22,240 nt of DNA from an uncultured Ruminococcus sp. (GTDB lineage Bacteria > Bacillota > Clostridia > Oscillospirales > Acutalibacteraceae): contig CACYDE010000052.1 in the NCBI GenBank assembly GCA_902773045.1, positions 1-22,240 on the forward strand. Reading direction: 5' to 3'. The notes under the pieces are model-generated. The model searched no databases and was not told where the DNA came from. It saw only the letters and a list, made by a program, of their open reading frames with translations. Position 1 is the stretch's first letter, and every line of letters starts with the position of its first letter. A program made the translations under genes and the position numbers. Below are positions 16,591 to 22,240 of this stretch, in pieces.

Positions 16591-16634
16591 CCGGGAAGCT
16601 GTCGGCTGATTTGTTCGGCGGCTTTCCGGTTTTT
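16591..16634 (+). terminator. Intrinsic terminator or attenuator between terD1 and terD2
   Basis: A 14-bp stem with only a few G-U pairs (16591-16604 with 16616-16629) and an 11-nt loop is followed directly by five T residues (16630-16634). It lies 74 nt after the terD1 stop and 27 nt before the terD2 ATG. No promoter is evident between it and terD2, so partial read-through is the simplest way the next genes are expressed. Confidence 0.85.
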
Positions 16635-16661
16635 CGATAATAAACTTTGGGAGGATTGTTA

Positions 16662-17234
16662 ATGGCGATTAATTTGACCGGGGGGCAAAAGGTGAGTCTT
16701 ACGAAATATGATCCGAATCTGAAAAACATAACCGTCGGACTCGGCTGGAATTTCGTTCCCCGAGGAATAGGAATGTCTTTTGATTTGGATGCGTCGGCGT
16801 TTCTTCTTACAGCAATTGGTAAGGTCTCGGGCCCCAAGGATTTCATCTTTTACGGAAATCTGACTCACCCGTCGGGTTCGGTGACTCACAAGGGCGACAG
16901 ACCCGGCTCCGGTGATAAGGCTAAGATCAAAATCGACCTTTCGCTTATTCCGTCCACTGTTGTGAGAATAGCATTTACGGTTACGGTCTATGAGCCGGAA
17001 GAAAGCAGACAGACATTCGGAAGTGTTCACAATGCTTATCTCAGGATCGTTGACGAAAAAAATAATGACGAGCTTGTCCGTTATAATATTGAAACGACAT
17101 TTTCAAATGAGACAGCCGTTGTTTTCGGAGAACTTTACAGAAACAACGGCGAATGGAAATTTAACGCAATGGGAGACGGTTACAGCGGCGGTCTGGCGGG
17201 ATTGTGCGGCAAGTACGGCGTTGAGGTCGGCTGA
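16662..17234 (+). CDS. TerD family protein with a degenerate acidic loop (second paralogue)
   Basis: 190 aa. The ATG at 16662 has TTGGGAGG upstream; a TTG at 16647 is in frame but lies inside that site. The FDLDAS strand (40-45) and the GEWKFNAMGDGYSGGL end are kept. The second acidic loop is changed: where terD1 has GDGDDE, this protein has GDKAK, one residue shorter and with the DDE acids replaced, so one Ca2+ site is probably lost. It probably works as a regulatory or structural partner of terD1. It is 47 bp before terD3. Confidence 0.93.
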   Translation: MAINLTGGQKVSLTKYDPNLKNITVGLGWNFVPRGIGMSFDLDASAFLLTAIGKVSGPKDFIFYGNLTHPSGSVTHKGDRPGSGDKAKIKIDLSLIPSTVVRIAFTVTVYEPEESRQTFGSVHNAYLRIVDEKNNDELVRYNIETTFSNETAVVFGELYRNNGEWKFNAMGDGYSGGLAGLCGKYGVEVG

Positions 17235-17281
17235 TGGCGGTCTTTTTGTGTTGGATTTTCAAAATTACGGAGGAATATACT

Positions 17282-17881
17282 ATGTCAGTTAATTTGCAGA
17301 AAGGTCAGAAAGTCAGCCTTTCCAAGGAGAATCCCGGACTTTCGAAGATCACTGTCGGACTTGGATGGGACGAGGCTCAGCCTCAGAGAGGCGGATTCCT
17401 GGGAGGTCTTTTCAATACGGTTCAGGATATAGACTGTGACGCGTCCGCTATCATGCTGCAGAACGGAAGATTTGTGAATAAGGGCGATGTCGTTTATTTC
17501 GGAAACCTCGTTCATTCATCACGCGCTGTTCAGCACATGGGCGATAATCTTACAGGTGCGGGAGCAGGAGATGATGAACAGATCAATATCGATCTCCAGA
17601 AAGTTCCCCCGCAGTATGACAGAATTGTGATCGTTGTAAATATCTATGCCGCATATCAAAGAAAACAGCATTTTGGTATGATCCGTAACGCGTTCATCAG
17701 AGTTGTGAATGCGGCTAACGGCATGGAACTGCTGAAATACAACCTCACGGAAAATTACAGCGGTCAGACTGCTATGATCTTCGGTGAGATCTATCGTCAT
17801 AACGGCGAGTGGAAATTTAATGCTATCGGTGCGGGTACAACCGACGGTTCCATAAGCGATCTGGTTAAGCGTTACACCTGA
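17282..17881 (+). CDS. TerD family protein, YceC-like with an N-terminal insert (third paralogue)
   Basis: 199 aa. The ATG at 17282 follows ACGGAGG with 7-8 nt spacing. Compared with terD1 there is a Gly-rich insert after GLGWD (QPQRGGFLGGLFN, about 33-45), and the first acidic strand reads QDIDCDAS rather than FDLDAS; the second loop GDNLTGAGAGDDE is intact. The final TerD signature is GEWKFNAIGAGTTDG, with the last GGL replaced. This shape matches the YceC subgroup. It is the last gene of the plus operon; no ordinary terminator directly follows, only the hairpin cluster at 17946-18021. Confidence 0.92.
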   Translation: MSVNLQKGQKVSLSKENPGLSKITVGLGWDEAQPQRGGFLGGLFNTVQDIDCDASAIMLQNGRFVNKGDVVYFGNLVHSSRAVQHMGDNLTGAGAGDDEQINIDLQKVPPQYDRIVIVVNIYAAYQRKQHFGMIRNAFIRVVNAANGMELLKYNLTENYSGQTAMIFGEIYRHNGEWKFNAIGAGTTDGSISDLVKRYT

Positions 17882-17903
17882 TTTGTTATCTGTTGTTGAT
17901 ACA

Positions 17904-17912
17904 TTATCCACA
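17904..17912 (+). other. DnaA-box-like nonamer TTATCCACA
   Basis: An exact match to the bacterial DnaA box consensus lies 23 nt past terD3. It overlaps the left arm of the 13-bp inverted repeat; the right arm (18078-18090) carries the near-match TGTCCACAA on the other strand. Two boxes and no dnaA/dnaN neighbourhood argue against an origin. Confidence 0.35.
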
Positions 17913-18090
17913 ACTTAAGAAAACAGGAAGTTTGAACGCAGGGGTTCGGGGACGCAGTCCCCGATAGGCGTGGGCGAAGCCCACAGCCTAAAAGCCTCCT
18001 TTTCCTTGAGGGAAAGGGGGGATGGGTGACGTCAATGCAGTAAAATAGAATCAACTGTTTTGATCGACAGGAAAATGCTTAAGTTGTGGA
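17907..18090. repeat. 13-bp inverted repeat flanking a hairpin cluster
   Basis: TCCACAACTTAAG (17907-17919) and CTTAAGTTGTGGA (18078-18090) are perfect inverted copies 158 nt apart, and TTGTTGATA stands outside both (17893-17901 and 18097-18105) as a direct copy. The interior carries three hairpins and no gene. The arrangement resembles a small non-coding mobile element or a protein-binding site later split by an insertion. The stretch 17882-18280 contains no convincing coding sequence. Confidence 0.55.
17946..18021 (+). repeat. Cluster of three adjacent hairpins
   Basis: Hairpin 1: TCGGGGAC with GTCCCCGA, loop GCA (17946-17964). Hairpin 2: TAGGC-GTGGGC, loop GAA, GCCCAC-A-GCCTA (17965-17990). 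Hairpin 3: CCTCCTTTTCC with GGGAAAGGGGG, loop TTGA, 11 bp with two G-U pairs (17995-18020). There are almost no spare bases between them. It is GC-rich in an AT-rich spacer. Such units recur between genes in gut Clostridia, as far as I recall, so an interspersed repeat is likely; it may also block read-through from the ter operon. Confidence 0.6.
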
Positions 18091-18167
18091 CAGTGGTTGT
18101 TGATAATAACATAAAAACGCTTTTTCGATTTTGGAAAAATGTTAAATTGACCGATTAATTCGGAGGA

Positions 18168-18193
18168 GGGGAAACGTTGATTGACGTTTCTCC
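18168..18193. promoter_or_regulatory. 10-bp inverted repeat overlapping the Ca-ATPase -35 element
   Basis: GGGGAAACGT (18168-18177) pairs with ACGTTTCTCC (18184-18193), one G-U, 6-nt centre. The -35 hexamer TTGACG (18181-18186) lies in the centre and right arm, so a protein bound here would block or modulate the promoter. As RNA from upstream it would also fold, but its tail is only TTATTA. Confidence 0.5.
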
Positions 18194-18210
18194 TTATTAC
18201 GTGTTATAAT
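18181..18210 (+). promoter_or_regulatory. Promoter of the calcium ATPase gene
   Basis: TTGACG (18181-18186), an 18-nt spacer and a perfect TATAAT (18205-18210). Predicted start near 18217, giving a leader of about 140 nt that contains an ACAGCAT/ATGCTGT inverted repeat (about 18217-18271). Confidence 0.75.
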
Positions 18211-18355
18211 AACATAACAGCATTTGTAAATTATTGAAATTATATATTTACATAATAATGTTTATGCTGTAAAATTTGTTATGCACGACCCACTTCCGTG
18301 TTATATAAAAAAACCAACGGAATTTGATCGTGTGGAAAATTTGGAGGGATTTTCA

Positions 18356-21100
18356 GTGAAGTACAACGGACTTAGCGACAAGGAAGTCGAAAAGTCAAGA
18401 GAAGCGCATGGCTCGAACGTGATCCCGGATTCCGAACCTACCACATTTTGGGCGGAATTCAAGGAAACTTTCGGCGACCCGATGATCAAGATCCTGCTTG
18501 TAATAGCAGCGATAATGATCGTAATGTTCTTCTTTGGCAAAGCAGAGATCTATGAACCTATCGGAACTATCGTGGCGATCCTTGTTGTTGCGACTGTTTC
18601 GGCGAAGACGGGTGTTGCCAGCGACACCAAGTACAGAGAACTTAAAGACAGTACGGAAAAGGATAAGTGTAAGGTTTACAGAAACGGTCTTGTTACCGTC
18701 ATTGATATTGATGACGTAGTAGTCGGAGACAAGGTTCTTCTCCAGTCGGGTGACAAGATCCCCGCGGACGGTATCCTTATCGACGGAAAGCTTAAAGTCG
18801 ACAATTCGGCTCTCAACGGCGAAGCAGAGGAATGTAAGAAAACTGCTGCGGACGAAAGTGTTCAGCTTGCAGACGACATCACAGGCGACACCTTTGTTGA
18901 CGCACATTCTCTTTTCAGGGGAGCAGTGGTTTTTGACGGCGAGGGTATCCTCGATGTAAGAAAAGTCGGCCTTAAAACCATGATGGGAAAAATGGCGGAA
19001 GAAATGCAGGAGGACGAGCCTGATTCTCCGCTCAAAGTCAAGCTTGCAAAGCTTGCAGGTCAGATTTCCATGTTCGGTTACATCGGCGCGGCTGTTATTA
19101 CTTTACTTTATATCGCGTATTTTATATTCTTCCAGCCGGTTGCGGATACGGGCGCTGTAGGTCCTGCTGCGTTCTTCGGTCAGGACATCGGCGTTATCGT
19201 TCAGAAATTTGTTGACGCCGTTTCTCTTGCGGTCGTAATTATAGTTTGTGCGGTTCCCGAGGGACTGCCTCTTATGATATCGCTTGTTCTTATGCAGAAT
19301 ACAAGCAAAATGCTCGATCATAACGTTCTCGTAAGAAAAGCCGAAGGTATCGAAACAGCAGGTTCTTTGAACATTCTTTTCAGCGATAAGACCGGAACTA
19401 TCACAAAGGGTAAGCTCGAGGTCGTTGATTTCTTCACGGCTGACGGAAAATCTATCGCTATTTCGGATCTCAGCAAGCACAGTAAGGTCAAGGGACTTGT
19501 CGATATTGCTATCGGTAAAAACACACAGTCACTCTTCGACGATCAGCATAGGGTCATCGGCGGTAATGCTACCGATCAGGCTTTGATGAAGTTTATCGGT
19601 GAAGATGTTTTCACCAATCTTTCTCAGACGAAGGATTATGTTGTTACCGAAAGCCAGGGATTTAACTCAACCAACAAGTTCAGTCAGGCAAGGATCGAAA
19701 AGCTCGGAAAGACTTTCTATAAGGGCGCTCCGGAAAGACTTCTTGCGAATGCTGTCAAGTATCTTGATAAAGACGGTAATGTTCAGAAGCTTGACAAGAA
19801 GGTTCTCGACAAGAAGATCGACGAACTCGCAGAAAAGGCAATGCGTGTTCTTGCCTTCGGTTATTCCGAGAAGAAGATGACGGAGAGCAAGATCAATGAC
19901 GATATTGTCATCGTAGGTCTTGTAGGAATTCGTGACGAAGTGCGCCCCGAAGCCAAGGACGCTATAGCAGAGGTTCAGGCAGCGGGTATCCAGGTCGTAA
20001 TGATAACCGGTGACCGCCTTGAAACAGCCGTCGCTATTGCAAAGGACGCAGGTCTTCTCAAAAACGACAAGGACGTTGCGCTTTCTTCCGCTCAGCTTAA
20101 TACGATGAGCGACGAAGAGGTCAAGAAGGTAATTCCTCAGATCCGTGTTATCGCTCGTGCGCTTCCTACGGATAAGTCAAGAATGGTTCGTCTCTGTCAG
20201 GAAATGAACCTTGTTGTAGGCATGACCGGTGACGGCGTTAACGACTCACCCGCACTCAAAAGAGCCGACGTCGGATTTGCAATGGGCAGCGGTACCGAAG
20301 CTGCGAAGGAAGCCGGAAAGATCGTTATCCTCGATGACAACTTTAAGTCTATCAAGGACGCTATCTGGTACGGAAGAACTATCTATCACAACATTTTGAA
20401 GTTCTGCAAATTCCAGCTTGTTATCAACGTTGCAGCCGTTGTTGTCAGCGCGATCGCTCCGTTCTTTGGAATTGAAGAGCCGCTTAAAGTTACTCACCTT
20501 TTGTTTGTAAACCTCGTAATGGACAGCCTTGGTGCGATCATGCTCGGTAATGAGCCTGCGCTCAAGAAATATATGTATGAGAAGCCGCGCCGCCGCGACG
20601 AGAGCATTATCAGCAAGAAGATGATGGCTCAGATCGTAACGATGGGCGCATGGGCAACGATCATCAGCTTTGCGTTCCTTAAGCTTCCTGTTTTCGAACA
20701 GTTCTTTGTTTCTTCACCTTCTTCACTTGAAGTTTCGGATCCTATGGATATTCGTTTGACAGGTTACTTTGTTCTCTTTATCCTTGCGGCGCTTGCCAAC
20801 GGATTTAATGTACGTGACGACGGATTCAAGATTTTCAGCGGTCTTGGTGAAAATCCGGGATTCCTTAAGGTTATGGTCACAATTATTGCTATTCAGGCAT
20901 TGATCGTAAACTGCGCTTTAATTCCGCTTGCACCGTTCCGTTTTATCGGTGAAATGTTCAGCTGCGTTCCTTTCGGTATTACGGGTTGGTGTGTTGTGGT
21001 TGTTCTTGCTCTCACAATGATCCCTGTTGATATTATCAGAAAGATTTGTATCGGCGCAGGAAAGAGCGAAGAAAAATCAGAAGCAAAAGAAGAAAAGTAA
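18356..21100 (+). CDS. Calcium-translocating P-type ATPase, PMCA-type
   Basis: 914 aa from the GTG at 18356, which has GGAGGG 7 nt upstream. An ATG at 18281 opens the same frame 25 codons earlier but has no ribosome site. P-type ATPase landmarks: two N-terminal membrane helices, actuator loop LNGEAE (153-158, usually TGES), Ca2+-site helix M4 CAVPEGLP, phosphorylated Asp344 in DKTGT, MITGDR, and hinge MTGDGVNDSPALKRADVGFAMG. The M5-M6 region KFCKFQLVINV and NLVMDSLGA resembles plasma-membrane Ca2+ pumps. It uses ATP to export Ca2+. It has its own promoter and terminator, next to TerD genes whose products bind Ca2+, in the place where many Ter loci carry TerC. Confidence 0.93.
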   Translation: MKYNGLSDKEVEKSREAHGSNVIPDSEPTTFWAEFKETFGDPMIKILLVIAAIMIVMFFFGKAEIYEPIGTIVAILVVATVSAKTGVASDTKYRELKDSTEKDKCKVYRNGLVTVIDIDDVVVGDKVLLQSGDKIPADGILIDGKLKVDNSALNGEAEECKKTAADESVQLADDITGDTFVDAHSLFRGAVVFDGEGILDVRKVGLKTMMGKMAEEMQEDEPDSPLKVKLAKLAGQISMFGYIGAAVITLLYIAYFIFFQPVADTGAVGPAAFFGQDIGVIVQKFVDAVSLAVVIIVCAVPEGLPLMISLVLMQNTSKMLDHNVLVRKAEGIETAGSLNILFSDKTGTITKGKLEVVDFFTADGKSIAISDLSKHSKVKGLVDIAIGKNTQSLFDDQHRVIGGNATDQALMKFIGEDVFTNLSQTKDYVVTESQGFNSTNKFSQARIEKLGKTFYKGAPERLLANAVKYLDKDGNVQKLDKKVLDKKIDELAEKAMRVLAFGYSEKKMTESKINDDIVIVGLVGIRDEVRPEAKDAIAEVQAAGIQVVMITGDRLETAVAIAKDAGLLKNDKDVALSSAQLNTMSDEEVKKVIPQIRVIARALPTDKSRMVRLCQEMNLVVGMTGDGVNDSPALKRADVGFAMGSGTEAAKEAGKIVILDDNFKSIKDAIWYGRTIYHNILKFCKFQLVINVAAVVVSAIAPFFGIEEPLKVTHLLFVNLVMDSLGAIMLGNEPALKKYMYEKPRRRDESIISKKMMAQIVTMGAWATIISFAFLKLPVFEQFFVSSPSSLEVSDPMDIRLTGYFVLFILAALANGFNVRDDGFKIFSGLGENPGFLKVMVTIIAIQALIVNCALIPLAPFRFIGEMFSCVPFGITGWCVVVVLALTMIPVDIIRKICIGAGKSEEKSEAKEEK

Positions 21101-21126
21101 TATTGTTATGTCTTTATAATCCACTT

Positions 21127-21164
21127 CAGCCGTCGAATCTTTTCGGCGGCTGTTGAGTTTTTTT
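21127..21164 (+). terminator. Intrinsic terminator of the calcium ATPase gene
   Basis: CAGCCGTCGAA (21127-21137) pairs over 11 bp (one G-U) with TTCGGCGGCTG (21142-21152), loop TCTT. TTGAG and then seven T residues follow (21158-21164). It lies 26 nt past the stop. Confidence 0.85.
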
Positions 21165-21248
21165 GAGATTTGAGCGTTAAATGTATAAGCAAAAAATATA
21201 GGCAGCATTCCTGCATTCCGGATATTGTTTTGAAAGGAAGAGATAAAT

Positions 21249-21662
21249 GTGGTCAGTTACCGCCATACGGTTCAGTACTATGAAACGGATAAAATGGGGA
21301 TCACCCATCATTCAAACTATGTAAGATGGATGGAAGAAGCAAGGGTGAATTACCTTGCGAAAGTGGGCTGCGGATATGATGAAATGGAAAAAGAGGGGAT
21401 CATTTCTCCTGTTCTTTCTGTAAGCTGTAATTATAAAAATACTACGACGTTTGCCGATGTAATTGAAATAAGAACGGCAATAAAAGAGTTTAAAGGTCTG
21501 AGAATGACTGTTGAATATGAAATGATAAAGTTAAACGATAATTCGGTCGTGTGTACAGCGGAAAGTCAGCATTGCTTTTTGAATGCCGATTTTAAGCCCC
21601 TCAATTTAAAAAAGTCAAATCCGGATTATTATAACAGATTGACTTCAGAGTTGAATGAGTAA
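21249..21662 (+). CDS. Acyl-CoA thioesterase, YbgC / 4-hydroxybenzoyl-CoA thioesterase type (hotdog fold)
   Basis: 137 aa, one hotdog domain of normal length. The family motif is clear: YYETDKMGITHHSNYVRWME (10-29), with the likely catalytic Asp14 followed by Gly17, Asn23 and Tyr24. It then has EEAR and beta strands ending in ESQHCFLN. Such enzymes hydrolyse acyl-CoA thioesters in the cytoplasm; the substrate cannot be read from sequence. The start is GTG at 21249, after GAAAGGAAG; the overlapping ATG at 21247 is in another frame. It stands alone between the ATPase terminator and the tRNA operon, with no visible link to the Ter island. Confidence 0.88.
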   Translation: MVSYRHTVQYYETDKMGITHHSNYVRWMEEARVNYLAKVGCGYDEMEKEGIISPVLSVSCNYKNTTTFADVIEIRTAIKEFKGLRMTVEYEMIKLNDNSVVCTAESQHCFLNADFKPLNLKKSNPDYYNRLTSELNE

Positions 21663-21760
21663 AATAATTTGTGAATATTTTTATGGTGTCGCTGTGTTAC
21701 GGCGAGTAGGGTGTTTTCTGATCTTCGGACGGGGACGCTTGGGCTTGAAGCATGCCTCCG

Positions 21761-21798
21761 GCGGGCGAGACGCTGTTCCTGCACCCTGCCCGCTTTTT
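21761..21798 (+). terminator. Probable terminator of the thioesterase gene in a GC-rich patch
   Basis: GCGGGC (21761-21766) pairs with GCCCGC (21788-21793) across a 21-nt loop and five T residues follow. The surrounding stretch 21690-21800 is GC-rich and free of convincing genes; it looks like an interspersed element. Stem length is modest, so the call is tentative. Confidence 0.5.
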
Positions 21799-21860
21799 CC
21801 AAAAAGCAGTGTAAAAACTTTAATCTTTTCAAAAACTCGTGGGTATATTTATAAAAACTG

Positions 21861-21889
21861 TTGACAAATTCTTTATTATGTGGTATTAT
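21861..21889 (+). promoter_or_regulatory. Upstream tRNA-operon promoter P1
   Basis: TTGACA (21861-21866), a 17-nt spacer and TATTAT (21884-21889) with TGG extended -10. Near-consensus, as expected for stable RNA genes. Confidence 0.85.
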
Positions 21890-21945
21890 ACTAAGGCAGT
21901 TTTGTCACAGAGATTTCTGTAAAAAAGAAAAAATAAAATTTTTTC

Positions 21946-21974
21946 TTGACAAAGATCTCAATATGTGATATAAT
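21946..21974 (+). promoter_or_regulatory. Downstream tRNA-operon promoter P2
   Basis: TTGACA (21946-21951), exactly 17 nt, and TATAAT (21969-21974) with TGA extended -10, a full consensus promoter 85 bp after P1. Predicted start near 21981, about 40 nt before tRNA-Thr. Confidence 0.9.
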
Positions 21975-22019
21975 AATCAAGCACTGTTAAGGAAAGCTTG
22001 CTACTTTTACTTATGTTAT

Positions 22020-22092
22020 GCTGGTGTAGCTCAGTTGGTAGAGCAGCTGATTTGTAATCAGCAGGTCGGGGGTTCGAGTCCGTCCACCAGCT
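22020..22092 (+). tRNA. tRNA-Thr (anticodon TGT)
   Basis: 73 nt without encoded CCA. The acceptor stem GCTGGTG/CACCAGC is perfect, the D arm is GCTC/GAGC, the anticodon stem GCTGA/TCAGC encloses loop TTTGTAA (anticodon 22053-22055), and the T loop is TTCGAGT. The T stem GGGGG/CCGTC has a G-G mismatch in its middle pair and one G-U. Confidence 0.95.
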
Positions 22093-22156
22093 CTTTATTC
22101 TGCGGTTTTTATGCTGCGGTTTACATAGATAAGCTTATCGGCTTATCGCTTAGTTT

Positions 22157-22240
22157 GGGAGAGTTCCAGAGCGGTCAAATGGGGCAGACTGTAAATCTGT
22201 TGTTTCGGCTTCGGTGGTTCGAATCCACCCTCTCCCACCA
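22157..22240 (+). tRNA. tRNA-Tyr (anticodon GTA)
   Basis: 84 nt with encoded CCA, ending exactly at the window edge. Acceptor stem GGGAGAG/CTCTCCC, anticodon stem GCAGA/TCTGT with loop CTGTAAA (anticodon 22191-22193), a long variable arm as expected for class II tRNA-Tyr, and T arm GGTGG-TTCGAAT-CCACC. It is 64 bp after tRNA-Thr and probably co-transcribed. Confidence 0.96.

Noticed and set aside
17234..17281. Upstream start at 17234 for the third terD gene
   Set aside because: It would add 16 residues absent from TerD proteins and lacks a ribosome site; the ATG at 17282 has GGAGG and gives the canonical N terminus.
17946..18021. CRISPR array
   Set aside because: The three hairpins differ in sequence and are not direct repeats with spacers.
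17904..18090. Replication origin
   Set aside because: Only two DnaA-box-like nonamers, no box cluster, no AT-rich unwinding element arranged with them and no dnaA/dnaN genes nearby.
18178..18210. Ten-codon leader frame (TTG start after GGAGGAGG) upstream of the Ca-ATPase gene
   Set aside because: The frame overlaps the promoter itself, so the main transcript would not contain it; it would need transcription from upstream.
18217..18355. Possible yybP-ykoY (Mn2+) riboswitch in the Ca-ATPase leader, as such pumps sometimes have one
   Set aside because: The leader is very AT-rich and I could not find the conserved GC-rich riboswitch core; only a simple inverted repeat is visible.

Overview
The window looks like chromosome of a low-to-medium GC Gram-positive anaerobe (Bacillota, Clostridia), most likely an Oscillospiraceae/Ruminococcus-type organism. 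The reasons are strong GGAGG-type ribosome binding sites, textbook TTGACA/TATAAT promoters often with an extended TGn -10, AT-rich spacers, and a 4-alpha-glucanotransferase/glycogen phosphorylase gene fusion of the kind annotated in Ruminococcus. The genus is an inference; no 16S gene is present.

Layout. Positions 1-540 hold a possible 5' edge of a leftward gene, a small cysteine-containing hypothetical gene and two facing terminators. Positions 538-4428 (minus) hold a MalQ-GlgP fusion for glycogen and maltodextrin use, with its own promoter and an internal ribosome site at the domain joint. Positions 4746-17881 are the core of the window, a Ter-type (TerD-dependent) stress island in two divergent arms fired from the 9153-9403 spacer. 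The minus arm is a small-molecule 'biosynthetic module': HpcH/HpaI-citrate-lyase-like aldolase, phosphoribosyltransferase with a TRSP domain, phosphoribosyltransferase with a PELOTA domain (StiP family), and an ATP-grasp ligase. The plus arm holds a trypsin-like serine protease with an unusual N-terminal module, then, from a strong promoter of its own, a rhomboid protease, a YceG-family protein, a TelA/YceH-family protein and three TerD paralogues.

Positions 17882-18355 are a gene-free stretch with three stacked hairpins inside a 13-bp inverted repeat and a promoter overlapped by another inverted repeat. They lead into a PMCA-type calcium P-type ATPase (18356-21100), which fits the Ca2+-binding TerD proteins next door. 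A YbgC-like thioesterase (21249-21662) follows, and the window ends with two tandem consensus promoters driving tRNA-Thr(UGU) and tRNA-Tyr(GUA).

How the genes may work together. From published comparative genomics of Ter systems, the minus arm is predicted to make a nucleoside-like metabolite, while TerD, TelA and YceG form a membrane-associated, Ca2+-responsive stress complex. What stands out here is a pair of proteases (one soluble S1-type, one intramembrane rhomboid) built into the same island. The soluble one carries at its N terminus what looks like one copy of the alpha/beta unit that occurs three times in the YceG protein two genes downstream. This suggests, but does not prove, that proteolysis is wired to the Ter complex.
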